The translations under genes were made by a program, and so were the position numbers. Of a DNA stretch of 58,972 bases, positions 1 to 10,501 are shown piece by piece. This DNA comes from Branchiostoma floridae. Lineage: Eukaryota; Chordata; Leptocardii; Amphioxiformes; Branchiostomatidae. Where the stretch lies: the NCBI RefSeq assembly GCF_000003815.2, contig NC_049982.1, forward strand, positions 31,676,665-31,735,636, in the 5' to 3' direction. The stretch's first letter is position 1; every line of letters begins with the position of its first letter. The notes under the pieces are model-generated. The model had not been told where the DNA came from. It did not search any database and saw only the letters and a program-made list of their open reading frames with translations.

Positions 1-408
1 CCTGGACTTTGAAATGTAAATAGCTGCCCCTCCCCTTTTCTCCATTGCGGTCAAGTCTGCACATATGATACCCAGCTATGAGTAGTTCAGCATCAGAGAT
101 GGTGTTATCAAGGTTACTTTTCTCTGAAATTCGTTGAGTATCTTTCAAACCCCGCAGTGACGTAAGCTTGACGCAAAAGCAGAGTGCACCTTAAAAGTAT
201 TTGAAATTTGAATTTAATGTTAAATAGATTTTCAACAGCCACTATCAAATTATTTATCTAGATAATCAAAATGTATAGTCAGGTTCACATTTTCCATACT
301 TTTGGAAAGACTGAATATTCTTTTATTCCAGATAATTCGAAATTATTGTAAGGATTATTGATTACTCAATGCGGTGGGTAGAAATTAACTCTAACGTCGC
401 GAAATTTA
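1..408. other. AT-rich sequence, nothing recognised
   Basis: No exon-like reading frame with splice sites, no terminal repeats and no tRNA-like boxes were seen here. Short open frames carry no recognisable domain. Confidence 0.6.
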
Positions 409-726
409 AATCTCCAAGCAGATCCTACGGTAGCATAAGATAGTATCAAAAGCTGGCAGAGGGGTGACGCCGGCCTAGATGTCTGTTTCGCAGTAAAATA
501 CACTCCTAGGCCGGTTTCACTCCTCTGCCAGCTTTTGATACTACGAGGGGCGTTCAATAAGTAATAACTCTAACCCACTTTCAGATGTCTGATCCAGATG
601 AAATTTTGCATGTGTAATGATTCATATCTCTATAATTTATGTTTTAAAAAAGAGCTCTGAGCTAATTGTGGTTTCTGATTTACTGGTGTTTGAACTGAGT
701 TAGGTGTGAAATGGACCACGTGTGAA

Positions 727-1035
727 ATGAAGCCAGTTCAGTGTCGCGCAGTGATCCGGTTTTTGTATCTGAAAGGACGCACACCAAAGGAGACTTTTGA
801 TGAAATGAAAGAAACTTATGGTGATGATGCCCCATCACATGACCTTGTAAAACGCTGGCATCCTGAATTCAAACGTGGCCGGAAGTCTGTGGAAACAGCA
901 CCCAGACCTGGTCGTTCCTCTTCTGCCATTGATGAGGCATCTGTTGGAGGACCAACCTGGGGTGTCCTACAAAAACGGTGTCCAGAGCTGCATCAAACGA
1001 TGGGAGAAATGCATAACTCTGGATGGTTCCTATGA
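727..1035 (+). pseudogene. Mariner transposase fragment (N-terminal DNA-binding part)
   Basis: From the ATG at 727 the frame gives the N-terminal helix-turn-helix region of a mariner transposase, with FLYLKGRTPKETFDEM, DLVKRWHPEFKRGRKS and a PRPGR linker. Family members are about 345 residues and carry a D,D34D catalytic core. Here the frame leaves homology after about 75 codons because the centre is deleted. The last 29 codons of the transposase survive out of frame at 962-1048 (WEKCITLDGSYEEKD then stop). I prefer the ATG at 727 over the one at 706 because copy 2 starts at the equivalent place. Confidence 0.85.
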
Positions 1036-1048
1036 AGAGAAAGACTAA
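962..1048 (+). pseudogene. Mariner transposase C-terminal remnant, shifted frame
   Basis: A 29-codon frame starting at the GTG at 962 and ending in TAA reads like the C-terminus of a mariner transposase (NGVQSCIKRWEKCITLDGSY). It lies in a different frame from the N-terminal fragment just upstream, as expected for a frame-breaking internal deletion. Confidence 0.75.
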
Positions 1049-1441
1049 TAACTGTGCCAAGTTTCATTAATCTCCTGCTATGGGAAATGAGTCAGAGTTA
1101 TTACTAATTGAACGCCCCTCGTATCTTATGCTACCGTAGGATCTGCTTAGAGATTAGCAAGATTTGTTTTCAGTCTTGTTCGTTATGCATTCATCTTCGC
1201 ACCGAAAGTACGAGAGCTGTCATGTACTTTGACAAGTCTATAAATCTGTGCGCATAGAACAGCAGACGGGGATTAGCAAGTGATGTTGTTCTGGGACTTC
1301 GTACTCATGTATTCACAACAACAATTCACGGTTTCAAGCAGAGAAATTTTCTTGGCAATCCATTACCTATACCTAAAGGGAATAAAACATGAGTTGCGGT
1401 GGCGGAAAGTGCTCTGGTGGATTTATGCTGGGCTTCCCTAG

Positions 1442-2605
1442 GGCCACAGTGGGTACATTTTATGGATGACATCAGCGATGCTCATTAATTTCGACTGATT
1501 TTTTAAACAAAAAAAGAAAGAAAATTTTTTCCACTCCTGAAATGGTGAACATGACGAGAAAGTAGCATAGAATCGATTCCACATTACCAAGAGGGTCTTT
1601 CTTGCCTTTTGTTCTAACATTTTGAAAATCTTTATAACATTCTAAATGTGATCAGTAACTGTTTAGAACTTTTTATAACATCTGTGTGATGTTCTAAATA
1701 TTTTCTATGGTGTTAACGTTCATACATGTTAGAAACATTTCTAACATCAAATCCATTATTTCTGTTAGTTTCTAAAAAAAATCTAAAAATACAAGACCCA
1801 AACAAAGGGCCCATCTTAGCAGCTTTGCTTATTGGGGTAATAAAAGTTTTTATGGAGGAAAAAAATGACGCAAATTGTTCCAACAATAACAAAAACACAT
1901 TGTTCTAGATTTTTCTAAATAAAGAGATATTTGTACCATTAATTTCCCAATGTTTCCAACATATATAGATAGGTTCAAACATGTTCAAACTTTCAGTTTC
2001 AATTGTTTGAACAATTTAGAACTTCAGTGACTGAAATATTCTTTTGCTTAGAATAGTTCAAACTTATTACAATATAGTGTGGTATATTGTACTTTGGAAG
2101 TTACACTAGTGAGGTACATGTAGCCATGGACGTAGTTTTTTTTATAATAATAATAAATTATCTTTGCTGTATCTACCACCTCATCATTAGCAGCTGTGCT
2201 GAACTAAATAACATTTTACAATACAGCGCGCTGGCGAGTAGTGGTGAGGTGGGCATTTGCTTTTCGTTTGAAGTTCTGCACGTCTCTGGTAACTACACTG
2301 CCCTGTGGTTGTAGAAGTTAAACTAGATCGACAGTAAAAGTGGCACCAATGTGGTACGCCATGACTGTAGTTATCAACTTCGTACAAGATACCAGTCGAC
2401 CACACTAGTGTCACTTTGTACACCTCTTGAATACAGAAGTAGAGAACTTCTTGGATGTGATACCTTGTTATGTTGCTTCAATTCTTGTTTCAACGTTTAT
2501 AGTGTCTATCTTGAAAATCTAAAAACGTAGATTGCTTCTTATGCCTCTCACATTGAATTTGTAGTCTGCAGAGGGTGTCATCCATAGAATTTACTTGCTG
2601 TGACA
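1442..2605. mobile_element. Harbinger-like TIR element, copy 1
   Basis: The left end reads GGCCACAGTGGGTACATTTT followed by ATGGATGACATC, and the right end is its degenerate reverse complement (TCATCCATAGAATTTACTTG then CTGTGACA). TTA follows the right end; the left flank is TAG. Copies at 4886-5774 and 20757-21594 share the terminal repeats, and those have perfect three-base TWA duplications, the target preference of PIF/Harbinger elements. No transposase was seen. A second repeat (1578-2067) sits inside this copy. Confidence 0.7.
1578..2067 (-). repeat. Interspersed repeat R1, copy 1
   Basis: This stretch, rich in TTCTAAAC and GTTTGAAC motifs, is the reverse complement of two longer copies at 44039-44675 and 45153-45793. 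It lacks about 180 bases present in them and also the centre of their 34-base palindrome. No coding potential is visible. The element type is unknown. Confidence 0.8.
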
Positions 2606-2608
2606 TTA

Positions 2609-2755
2609 TTTACTCCCATATCTCATTCTTGCTCTCACTCTTTCACTCAAGTTGTGAGCTGTAAGTAAAAGAATTCTACACGGCCGCCGGCAGTGATTGA
2701 AAACAAATGTTTCCCAGTCAAGCAGTCGCTATACCCCGTCCTTGGTGCTGAACAC
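2609..2755 (+). repeat. Dispersed repeat shared with 5778-5935
   Basis: Both stretches share CACTCAAGTTGTGAGCTGTA and CACGGCCGCCGGCAGTGATT and end in CCGTCCTTGGTGCTGAACAC. Each lies directly to the right of a Harbinger-like element. The last motif also recurs through the 8.4-19.9 kb array. Confidence 0.75.
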
Positions 2756-3048
2756 GAGGTGCCTTGTGATATGTTGTGTTTTTAAACCATCTTGTTTCCT
2801 TCGCCCTCTCGTGTTGAATTTGTAGTCTGTATAGGGTATCTAAAGAGAAGTTAAAGTTTGCCCATACATCCAAGATGCGTAGGGTGGCGCCCATCTCCAC
2901 TTCGAAGCCCTTGGGCCACACATTTGTGCAAGTCACTACAGCAGGGGGCTGGTCCGCTGGTAGTCATGTGTGTTTAACTTCCATACTCTTCCTCATTAGT
3001 GCTGAGTGCTAAGAGAATACAGCATGTATCATTTTAAAAGTCTTTGGT

Positions 3049-3150
3049 ATGACTCGGCCGGGGATCGACCTCCGACCTACCGAATGCAAGGTGAACACTG
3101 TACCCACTCGGCCATTGCACCGGTTAGCGTTGGTATAGGGTATAGGGTAT
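3049..3150 (-). mobile_element. tRNA-derived SINE head
   Basis: On the minus strand the sequence holds a box A match (TGGCCGAGTGGG) and, about 35 bases on, a box B-like GGTCGATCCCC, the internal RNA polymerase III promoter of tRNA genes. The ends do not pair as an acceptor stem, so I read it as a tRNA-derived SINE rather than a tRNA gene. Confidence 0.6.
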
Positions 3151-3578
3151 CATCCATAAAATTGACTTGCTGTTGCCTAATGCGTAGGGCACGGGTCTCT
3201 CACGTGAGCTGAGTCCATAGACATGCTTCTTGCACTTCACAATTCAATCTTCACAGCTCTTTCACTTCCGAAAGACTTTAATCTTCAGCAGAACTGACCG
3301 GACTAACACGCATCAGACAGTGTACCGTACCAGACAATGCTTTTATGTCGTCAGTGGCCTACTTTAAATAGCTTTCTTCGGTGGTTGGTGCCACAACTTG
3401 TAGTGTTACAACTAGAGAGGCAACATTTTCGCGCAAATACAGAATTTTTCCCCGTTACCTTTTGTCAAGCTATTCGCACACAATACCATACCGTTAGCCT
3501 CGCATTATAGTATTGCGTGAGAGTTTCAAAAACCTGACTGTTTTTTTAGACCGGGTCATTAACAGAATTATGGCACAA

Positions 3579-3694
3579 AGCAGTTACTCAAGCAACTGGG
3601 TATGATTTTGAAGACGGTCAATTTGATTTTTTTAGTTAAAAAGACCATTCAATGACCGTTTCCAAAGTCATATCCAGTTGCTTGAGTAACTGCT
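3579..3694. repeat. Foldback repeat, 42-base arms
   Basis: Arms at 3579-3620 and 3653-3694 are near-perfect reverse complements around GTTACTCAAGCAACTGG. The same arm sequence recurs once at about 18067-18110 and once at 28330-28375, next to a CTTCGTCAGTGACACTGA motif, so the foldback was probably built from two copies of a dispersed repeat. Confidence 0.75.
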
Positions 3695-3777
3695 TTTTGG
3701 CATACCTTATTTCCTGGATGTCTAATTTTCATCGACGTATTAACAAAATTTTACTATACCATTATGCCGACTCTATA

Positions 3778-4355
3778 CGAGGGGCGTGCAATAAGTAATG
3801 GTCCTGACCCACTTCCAGTTGTCTGATCTAAATGAAATTTTGTATGTGTAATGATTCATATCTCTATGGGTTATGTTGCAAAAGACAGCTCTGAACTAAT
3901 TGTGGTTTCTGATTTACTAGTGTTTGAACTTAGTCAGGTGCGAAATGGACCAGGTGTGAAATGGAACCAGTTGAGTGTCGCGCAGTGATCCGGTTTTTGT
4001 ATTTGAAAGGACGCACACCAAAGAAGACTTTTGATGAAATAAATGAAACTTATGGTGATGATGCCCCATCATATGACCTTGTAAAACGCTGGCATCCTGA
4101 ATTCAAACGTGGCTGGAAGTCTGTGGAAACAGCTCCCAGACCTGGTCGTCCCTCTTGTGCCATTGATGAGGCATCAGTTGGAGGACCAACCTGGGGTGTC
4201 CTACAAAATCGGTGTCCAGAGCTGCATCAAACGATGGGAGAAATGCATAACTCTGGGTGATTCCTATGAAGAGAAAGACTAATAACTGTGCCAAGTTTCA
4301 TTAATCTCCTGCTATGGGAAATGGGTCAGGACCATTACTAATTGCACGCCCCTCG
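3778..4355 (+). mobile_element. Internally deleted mariner element, copy 2 (578 bp)
   Basis: Inverted ends begin CGAGGGGCGTGCAATAAG and are flanked by TA duplications at 3776-3777 and 4356-4357. Length and internal deletion equal those of copy 1, while the terminal repeats differ at matching positions in both arms (GTTCAAT versus GTGCAAT), so the two copies belong to slightly different sublineages. Confidence 0.92.
3961..4260 (+). pseudogene. Mariner transposase fragment, copy 2
   Basis: The frame from ATG 3961 gives the same N-terminal DNA-binding region as copy 1 (FLYLKGRTPKKTFDEIN, DLVKRWHPEFKRGWKS) and then runs out of homology. The C-terminal 29 codons are again in another frame at 4196-4282. 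The catalytic middle is absent, so the product cannot catalyse transposition. Whether the DNA-binding fragment is ever made is unknown. Confidence 0.85.
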
Positions 4356-4357
4356 TA

Positions 4358-4885
4358 CTATTGCGTGCGAGAAAAATGCACATATTTGCAACAGCTAACA
4401 TCTAACCTAAGGTATGATTGGCTACTGATTACTTATATTTGCAACAACAGCCAATATCTAACCGAAGCTCTGATTGGCTAATGACAGAAAAAGAAAGTAA
4501 AATAACACACCAGCAAAATCAATATGTTTTTCCCTAAAAGAAAACTTACCTTCCATCTACACCCTTTTTAAGAACATGTCTCTTAAAAGAAAACTTTGCG
4601 ACTTTAATCATGGCACTTCTTTTCTTCCATCTTCACCCTGTCTTAGAACATGTTTCTTAAGATGGCAGGGGGCAGTCTGATGGACTTTTACTGTCATTAT
4701 AGAGTAGCCCTTAAGAACCCGAGGTACCGGGAAACCATTTCATTATCCAGACTCTCACAATCAGAGATTCATGACCCTTATCTTCAGCGACGTTTCGGAA
4801 TTCCAATTTACGAGCTCCGATAAGGAATTCCTTATATGGGGCTATAAGGGATCAGTTACCAATCGCGATCTTTTTTCTTCCATTA
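4358..4885. other. Intergenic, short internal duplications
   Basis: A 60-base motif around ATATTTGCAAC...CTAAC...GATTGGCTA occurs twice between 4388 and 4480, and an AAGAACATGT...CTTAA motif occurs twice between 4530 and 4670. No gene signal was seen. Confidence 0.5.
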
Positions 4886-5774
4886 GGCCAGAGCATGTAA
4901 ATCTTATGGATGACGTCAACTCAATAATGTTCACCTGATTTTGAAAAACAAAATATTTTTTTCGTCAGAAGATGGCGAACATGACGAGAAATAGGGAAAT
5001 ACTAATATATTTTGTGATAGCTTTGATTGTACTTAATATAGAAGTGACACTATGGAGGAACATGTAGTCATGATAGTAGTTGTAGAAGTGACACTAGTTC
5101 GATAGCAAAAGTGGCACGACGAGTGTAGTTGTCAATTTTTTAAAGTCAAGTTCGCAGGGCCTGATGTTACCATCATGAAGATGAGCATGGCAAGAGATAT
5201 CCGATATTGGATATCAACAGAGACGGGGGCCGATATCGCTTGCTAGGCATTTATAATTCTTTACTCGAATCACGTGTCTCTAAGTCACGTATCACTCCTG
5301 AAGAAGGTCGACGGAAATGCGACTGAAAATTCGAGGTCAGCTAATTTTGGTGTTGTAAGACAGTGGAAAATATTCAATATCATGAAGATGAGGAGAGGCC
5401 CATAGCGATTACTGTAACAGCATCTCTTCTCCCTAAGTCAGAAACATCAAGCTTAGGGAAGCATGACTTCAGTGACTCAATAGGCGAAGCAGGGGTTACG
5501 AGGGCTGCTAGAGAGATTCCCTACCCCACTTGCCAATTGATACAGTCCATCACACAAGTGTCACTTTGTGCACCTCTTGAATGCAGAAATAAAAGGCGTG
5601 TTAGGCGTAATACTGTTTTATCGCTTCATTTCTTGTTGCAATGTTTTTGGTGTCTATTTTGAAAGTCCTGATGTCATTTTTATTTTATTTTGCCCATCTT
5701 GTTTTTTTCGCCCACTCTCAACAAATTTACAGGGTATGCAAGGATGTCATCCATAGAATTCACTTGCTGTGGCC
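4886..5774. mobile_element. Harbinger-like TIR element, copy 2
   Basis: Ends GGCCAGAGCATGTAAATCTT and its counterpart ATAGAATTCACTTGCTGTGG are flanked by TTA at 4883-4885 and 5775-5777, a three-base TWA duplication. The inside carries GAAGTGACACTA-type motifs shared with copies 1 and 3, plus an inserted piece of SINE tail (about 5155-5190 and 5379-5524). No transposase frame was found. Confidence 0.8.
5379..5524 (-). repeat. SINE tail fragment inside a Harbinger-like element
   Basis: This is the reverse complement of the 3' part of the SINE copies at 32786-33238 and 38280-38705 (shared GACTCAATAGGCGAAGCAGG and GCCCATAGCGATTACTG). The tRNA-like head is missing. Confidence 0.7.
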
Positions 5775-5777
5775 TTA

Positions 5778-5935
5778 GTCCCTTTCTTACCTCATTCCTG
5801 CTCTCATTCTTTCACTCAAGTTGTGAGCTGTAAGTGAAAGAAATCTACACGGCCGCCGGCAGTGATTGGAAAACAAATGTTCCCCAGTCGAGTAGTCGCT
5901 GTATCCCGTCCTTGGTGCTGAACACCAGGTACTGC
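5778..5935 (+). repeat. Dispersed repeat shared with 2609-2755
   Basis: It aligns along its length with 2609-2755, including CACGGCCGCCGGCAGTGATT and the closing CTTGGTGCTGAACACC. It directly follows the TTA duplication of the Harbinger-like element. Confidence 0.75.
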
Positions 5936-5959
5936 TTCAATTCAGAACCATGTTCTTAA

Positions 5960-6408
5960 AGGTATGCTACGGAGTATTTGAACAAAACAAAAAGTAGCTT
6001 TTCCTACTTTTTCTTTACATTGTTAGTTCAATCAACCCTATAGCATTGCATACCAGTATTCAGGGAGAAATGCTGCGACATCATTGCACCAAATAAGTAT
6101 GTATAAAAATTGTGATCTTCCAACAAACAGATGGCCACAGTCTGCCATGTGCTAACTGATTACCCCACCCCGGGGGACCTACTGGTGGCAAGCATGCTGT
6201 TGCTTACAAACAGGAGGGTCTAACTAGGAAAGTCAACAGGTTACAGCGAGCCTAGAGCAGAATGTTTTGTAGGCTAATCCTTTACGTTGCAAACTTGAAA
6301 TAATGACACAAAAGTGTCAAAAAGTGTTAAAAAATTGGTAGTAAATCTGAGATTTCTTAGTTCTAGAATATTTCGAATTTGAGCGAAAAAAAACTCCGTA
6401 GCATAGCT
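5960..6408. mobile_element. TTAA-flanked TIR element, copy 1 (449 bp)
   Basis: Inverted ends AGGTATGCTACGGAGTATTT and CTCCGTAGCATAGCT are flanked by TTAA at 5956-5959 and 6409-6412. A TTAA duplication is the hallmark of piggyBac-type insertion. A longer copy lies at 34667-35325. No transposase is present, so this is a non-autonomous element. Confidence 0.85.
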
Positions 6409-6412
6409 TTAA

Positions 6413-6800
6413 AGAAGACCTGAACTCCAGACGGAAGTGTTGTTTTCCTATACAGTCAAACCTGTATTAGCGGCCAAGCATTAAGAAATAGTCTTTAGCG
6501 GCCACCTGTCCTACACAGCCCCGAAGATACAGAAACACTGCCAATCGTGACCATACAGTGGCGTATGTCATCCTAAAATCGTAGTTTGCGAGGATGTGGA
6601 CTTCCCTGCAGGGCCATTTGGGCGGTAGCGGAAGGTACAATTTTAGGAACAAAAAAATGCATACTTCTTCACATTATACGATAATGTACCCACTAGTCCG
6701 ACGTACATTTTTTTTTCTATTTTGCTTTTTGTACAGACTGGGACAATGTGACACTGCACTCAAGTTTTGGTAACTTATATTAACAGTGCCACATACACAG
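6413..6800. other. Intergenic, old repeat fragments
   Basis: A segment around 6569-6645 (TTTGCGAGGATGTGGA, then a GGTAGC-GAAGGTAC motif) resembles 48918-48972, so it is a dispersed repeat. No gene was seen. Confidence 0.45.
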
Positions 6801-6804
6801 TACA

Positions 6805-6970
6805 GACAGAAGGTACCCATTTTTACACCTGGGTGAAGTGAGGAAGGTCGTGTTAAGTGCCTTTCCCAAGGCAAGGGCACAACGTCGGGGCGTGGCACGG
6901 CGGGGATCGAACTCAGAACCTCTAGGTTCCGAGCCGAACGCTCTACCAGTTACGCCACGCCCGACGCCAC
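6805..6970 (-). mobile_element. tRNA-derived SINE
   Basis: Minus-strand box A (TGGCGTAACTGG) near 6945-6956 and box B (AGTTCGATCCC) near 6903-6913 have normal tRNA spacing. The body continues with a GTGCCTTTCCCAAGG-type block shared with the larger SINE at 32786. The lack of acceptor-stem pairing and the trailing body argue against a functional tRNA. Confidence 0.7.
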
Positions 6971-7102
6971 GTTACATTAAAAAGCATTCAGTATTGCGCT
7001 AAACTCCCCAAGTACCTTTGAATTGAATTAAGTAACGTCAGCCTATAGCTGAATACAATGTGTCTGACAAGGCCTGACAAAATTTTGGTTACAAAATCAA
7101 TT

Positions 7103-7215
7103 TGAGGGGCGATGTTAAAATCTCGTCTTGTATACGTTCTTTGATATTTTTGGTGTGAACAAGGAGGTTTTAAAAAATACTTTTTTAACCTCCTTGGTGT
7201 GAACATCGCCCCTCA
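7103..7215. mobile_element. Small MITE, 113 bp
   Basis: Terminal repeats TGAGGGGCGATGTT and AACATCGCCCCTCA are perfect, and a second internal pair (GTGTGAACAAGGAGGTT against AACCTCCTTGGTGTGAAC) nests inside. No clear target duplication was seen. Confidence 0.7.
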
Positions 7216-7581
7216 TTTATGCATGATGGAGGAAGTGTACGTGTAGGAGATGCGTGGTTAGGGTCTGCATGGGTTTAGTTAGTGCCATATTAATTGTTGT
7301 ATCAAAACACGTTGCGTATTTCACCATAAGTGAAATTATGTAAAACGTTCGTTGACAGTGTATATTCATTTATACATAATCTATTGGAAAATAACACTCT
7401 CTTCTGGGGTCTAGAACCCTTTAAAAAACAAATGGGATGAAAACACTTCTTTGACCATCATTCCGTGATTTCAAATGTTTGGTTTTGCGCCCGGGCACCA
7501 TCACTTAAGCCCATCCTGAAGACTTGTTTGCGGACAACTGTAGCCACCCCTTGTGTCTGTTAAGAAGACGAATATCACTTT
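7216..7581. other. Intergenic, nothing recognised
   Basis: AT-rich sequence without exon-like frames or terminal repeats. Confidence 0.5.
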
Positions 7582-7912
7582 ATGGTTGTATGTCCCAAAT
7601 ATTCTGATATACGAAATTCTCTGTACACAAGGCTATCATCTTATACACAAGGATTTATCTCGATGGACCTGAAGTGCAAATTCAAATACATCATGACATG
7701 TGACAATCCCTGCATGACAGATATAGGAAAATATATCAAAGAAGGTTTAGACATCAAAAATTCCTCAAATGATTGTAAAAGCCTCCAATAACTTAAAGAA
7801 ACTTATCCCTTACTACAACTTATGTATTAGTTAGATAAGCGTTAAGTTATAGAACTGTAGTTATGTAGATGCCATACTTTGTACCCCGTACAATTGCTGT
7901 GCAATAAAACTA
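7582..7912 (+). mobile_element. LINE 3' end remnant
   Basis: The frame 7582-7791 (VVCPKYSDIRNSLYTRL and following) resembles the cysteine-containing C-terminal tail of non-LTR retrotransposon reverse-transcriptase proteins, where CP-Y-DIR is common. It is followed by a short 3' untranslated tract with AATAAA near 7903. All upstream LINE parts are absent, consistent with 5' truncation. The assignment rests on motif memory only. Confidence 0.5.
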
Positions 7913-8399
7913 TAGTGTTATCACGCCCACACTCTCTATGAGGAAAACGTAACTCAACCGACATTATCGTATAGCTAGGCGATGTTTATGACACCGTAAC
8001 ACACACCGGGTGCACGGAGGCCTAAAAATTAATCAAACGCCGATGTTCAGTGAAATTTCTAGGCCAGAAAGATAACATTTTGAAATCAGATTAACAAACA
8101 ACAGGGAGTAATGTTCATCAATACAGCGCAGTAAAGAATGTTTTGAAAAGATTTGACTCTTGATGTTACGAAGGTTTTCTTTGGAAATTCTGGTTTCCTG
8201 CATCTTGAGGGGTATATTTTGCTGGCAGACTAAGCTAAGTATATTGAATTTCTTTAAATAGCCAGAACTTTGGGCTGTATTTTTTTCCATGACCCCCCCC
8301 CCCCCCTGCTCAAAACATTTTCAATGGCCCTCTCCAAAAGTACAAAGAATTTACTATTGCCGTCCCGTCCAGTACACCAGCCCCTCCCTGATGAATATT
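7913..8399. other. Intergenic with a poly-C run
   Basis: A homopolymer of C lies near 8293-8306. Nothing else was recognised. Confidence 0.5.
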
Positions 8400-10130
8400 G
8401 CAAGGTCCCTAATTACTAGGCAGTACACTCAGTGACATTTAGTGAAATACGATGTAATAGAATCAAAGTATCGGTGGGTTTGACCTTAGGAACAAATCAT
8501 TTTGAAAAAAACAAAAGCTGACGTGATCTTTTTCAGAATGTAACTTCGTAACTTGGCACGGTCTGAACCAATTTAAAAAATGCATTGCTATTATAGGAGC
8601 TGAAAGATCGTAAGTATTGGAAAATGTCCGTAATAGCTCGGAGTGGCTACGTTCACGTTTCAATCACTTATCCATCATAACCGAGGCATGTGATCTTGGT
8701 GACATGGAAGGTTGTCCTCGTCAGGCCATTCTACGCTATGCCCCACAAAGTGTTTAGGTGTGTAGGCACGGGACTGCTACAGCTGTCAGTTTACAAACAA
8801 ATATTTCTAAGCAGTTGTCAAGGACAGGGAATAATACCAGTTTGTATCGGAATGTATTTGTTCTAAATCACCGACTACAGCCACAGAAATGTTTTTTTTT
8901 TCTTCTCTGAAAAGCAACTGTTCAGTACCAAGGACAATTGGCTTGAATAAATCACTGTCGACGCGACGGAATGTTCTTTCTTTGCTAATATGCTAATTGA
9001 AAATTAAGGTGTATATGGACAGCACAGACTCAAGAGCCATGATACGGCTGGATACCAGTCTATATTGGTACAGAATATCCGTTAAATTTTCATAAAATAG
9101 AGTCATACTTTGCATAACGAAACAGCCATTGTGGCCACCTTAAGTGGTCTCTTTTCTTTATTTGTCTTGACTCGAGAATGAAGAATCCTGTGTAAAGGAC
9201 TGTGTATGATATATATCGAAATCCCTGTGCACGTACAAATTCGAAGCAATTCTATCTTTGTAAAGAATTATGTTACATATAGTATCTGAATAAATACATG
9301 CTTTCATATGCATCTATTCTGTTCTTTGTAACTCGGCATAACTCTCATTTCATATCTAATACCAAGGTAGCAATGCATTCAATGACATTCAGTGAGGTAT
9401 AATGAGTTTCAGCCTAGAAATAAACTACCTGAAATGATCTTTCTTCAGAAAGTAACTTCGCAACTTGGCACAGTCTCAGCCCCATAAAGAAAAGTAGTCC
9501 AATATCAATGGATATAGTCTGACATAAATCTAGACTTGCCGTCGCCAACGAATGCTTCAATGATACATATGCACCTGTTATATGAGCAATTCTTAACAAG
9601 TTAACCTGTTCGGTGGTGCTACATTTCTGAAACATTATTGCGCGTATAAGTTATAATGACATTACATGATTGTGGTCGTGTTTCGTGCAAGGCCTTCACA
9701 TTATATAAGCTGAAAAATTTATGATAGCATTGGACAGTGTCCGTCCGGAGTGGCTACGTTCACGATTCTATCACGTATCAATCATGGCCGAGGCACAAGA
9801 GTTGAAGTGTGGTGTATGCACGGAACTGATGTAGTTGTCCGTTTACAAACAAATATTTCGAACCAGTTTTCAAAGACGGGACATAACACCAATTTGTTAC
9901 GGAATGTATTTGTTCTAAATCACCGACTTCGTCGTAGAAATGTTTGAATCTCTTCCATATTCCCCCGTACAACTATTTTTAGAAACTGATTCTGAACTCC
10001 AACAAAATCTAGTGTTCAGCACCAAGGACAGGGTGTAGCGACGCTATGCAATGGAAACAATTGTCTTGAATAAATCACTGTCGACGGTCTTAGATGTTCT
10101 TTTTTTGCTGATATGCTAATTAAGGATTAA

Positions 10131-10501
10131 GGCCATGTTGATTTCATTATATGAAAGACATCCTCGGAGAACCCCAAAATTGATGCGAGCGTGCGAATAA
10201 CAAAAAGTTTTCCAAAGGAAAAAAAGATCTAAGAGGTCCGAGAAAGGTTGAACAGATGAACGAACACACCGAGTTATAGTATAACGTTACCAAACAATAG
10301 ATTCATTTTTGTTTTTTCACATCTTCTTTGACTTTATATTTGCTTTTACAATCAACGGCATATATTTGGTTACTAGTATTTTAAAGTTGTTCTGTACGAT
10401 TTACAGTGTTCTTAAAAACTTTTTATTTTTTTTTATTTTTGGAAATGGACGAAAATTGTTGCGCGCGCAGATGTCATCCATATAATCAAATCAACATGGC
10501 C
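10131..10501. mobile_element. Harbinger-like TIR element inside the array
   Basis: Ends GGCCATGTTGATTTCATTAT and the reverse of GGCCATGTTGATTTGATTAT flank 371 bp. TAA precedes the left end and TCA follows the right, an imperfect TWA duplication. The ends match the element at 39374-40236. It interrupts the repeat unit after GGATTAAGG. Confidence 0.75.

Larger units (their letters stand above)
544..1121 (+). mobile_element. Internally deleted mariner element, copy 1 (578 bp)
   Basis: Terminal inverted repeats begin CGAGGGGCGTTCAATAAG, match over about 30 bases at both ends, and are flanked by TA on each side, the target duplication of Tc1/mariner elements. The interior keeps the first and last parts of a mariner transposase and lacks the middle with the catalytic DDD residues, so it cannot move on its own. 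The copy at 3778-4355 has the same length and the same deletion. Confidence 0.92.
409..1156. mobile_element. Foldback MITE split by a mariner element
   Basis: The left arm (about 409-475) and the right arm (about 503-543 continued at 1122-1156) are reverse complements for some 60 bases once the mariner at 544-1121 is removed. The arms share AGCAGATCCTACGGTAGCAT at the outer end and CAAAAGCTGGCAGAGG further in. Without the insert the foldback is about 170 bp. The mariner landed at a TA inside the right arm. The superfamily of the foldback itself is unknown. Confidence 0.85.
2756..3776. other. Intergenic stretch with repeat fragments
   Basis: Apart from the SINE at 3049-3150, a solo Harbinger-like right end near 3140-3178 (ATCCATAAAATTGACTTGCT) and the foldback at 3579-3694, no gene signal was seen. 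Confidence 0.5.

Noticed and set aside
6900-6970. tRNA gene on the minus strand
   Set aside because: The same reasoning: a tRNA-like promoter, no proper acceptor stem, and a SINE-type body.
8290-8310. Poly-C run as a regulatory tract
   Set aside because: Isolated homopolymer runs also occur at 22483 and 42516 (as G); no context suggests a function.
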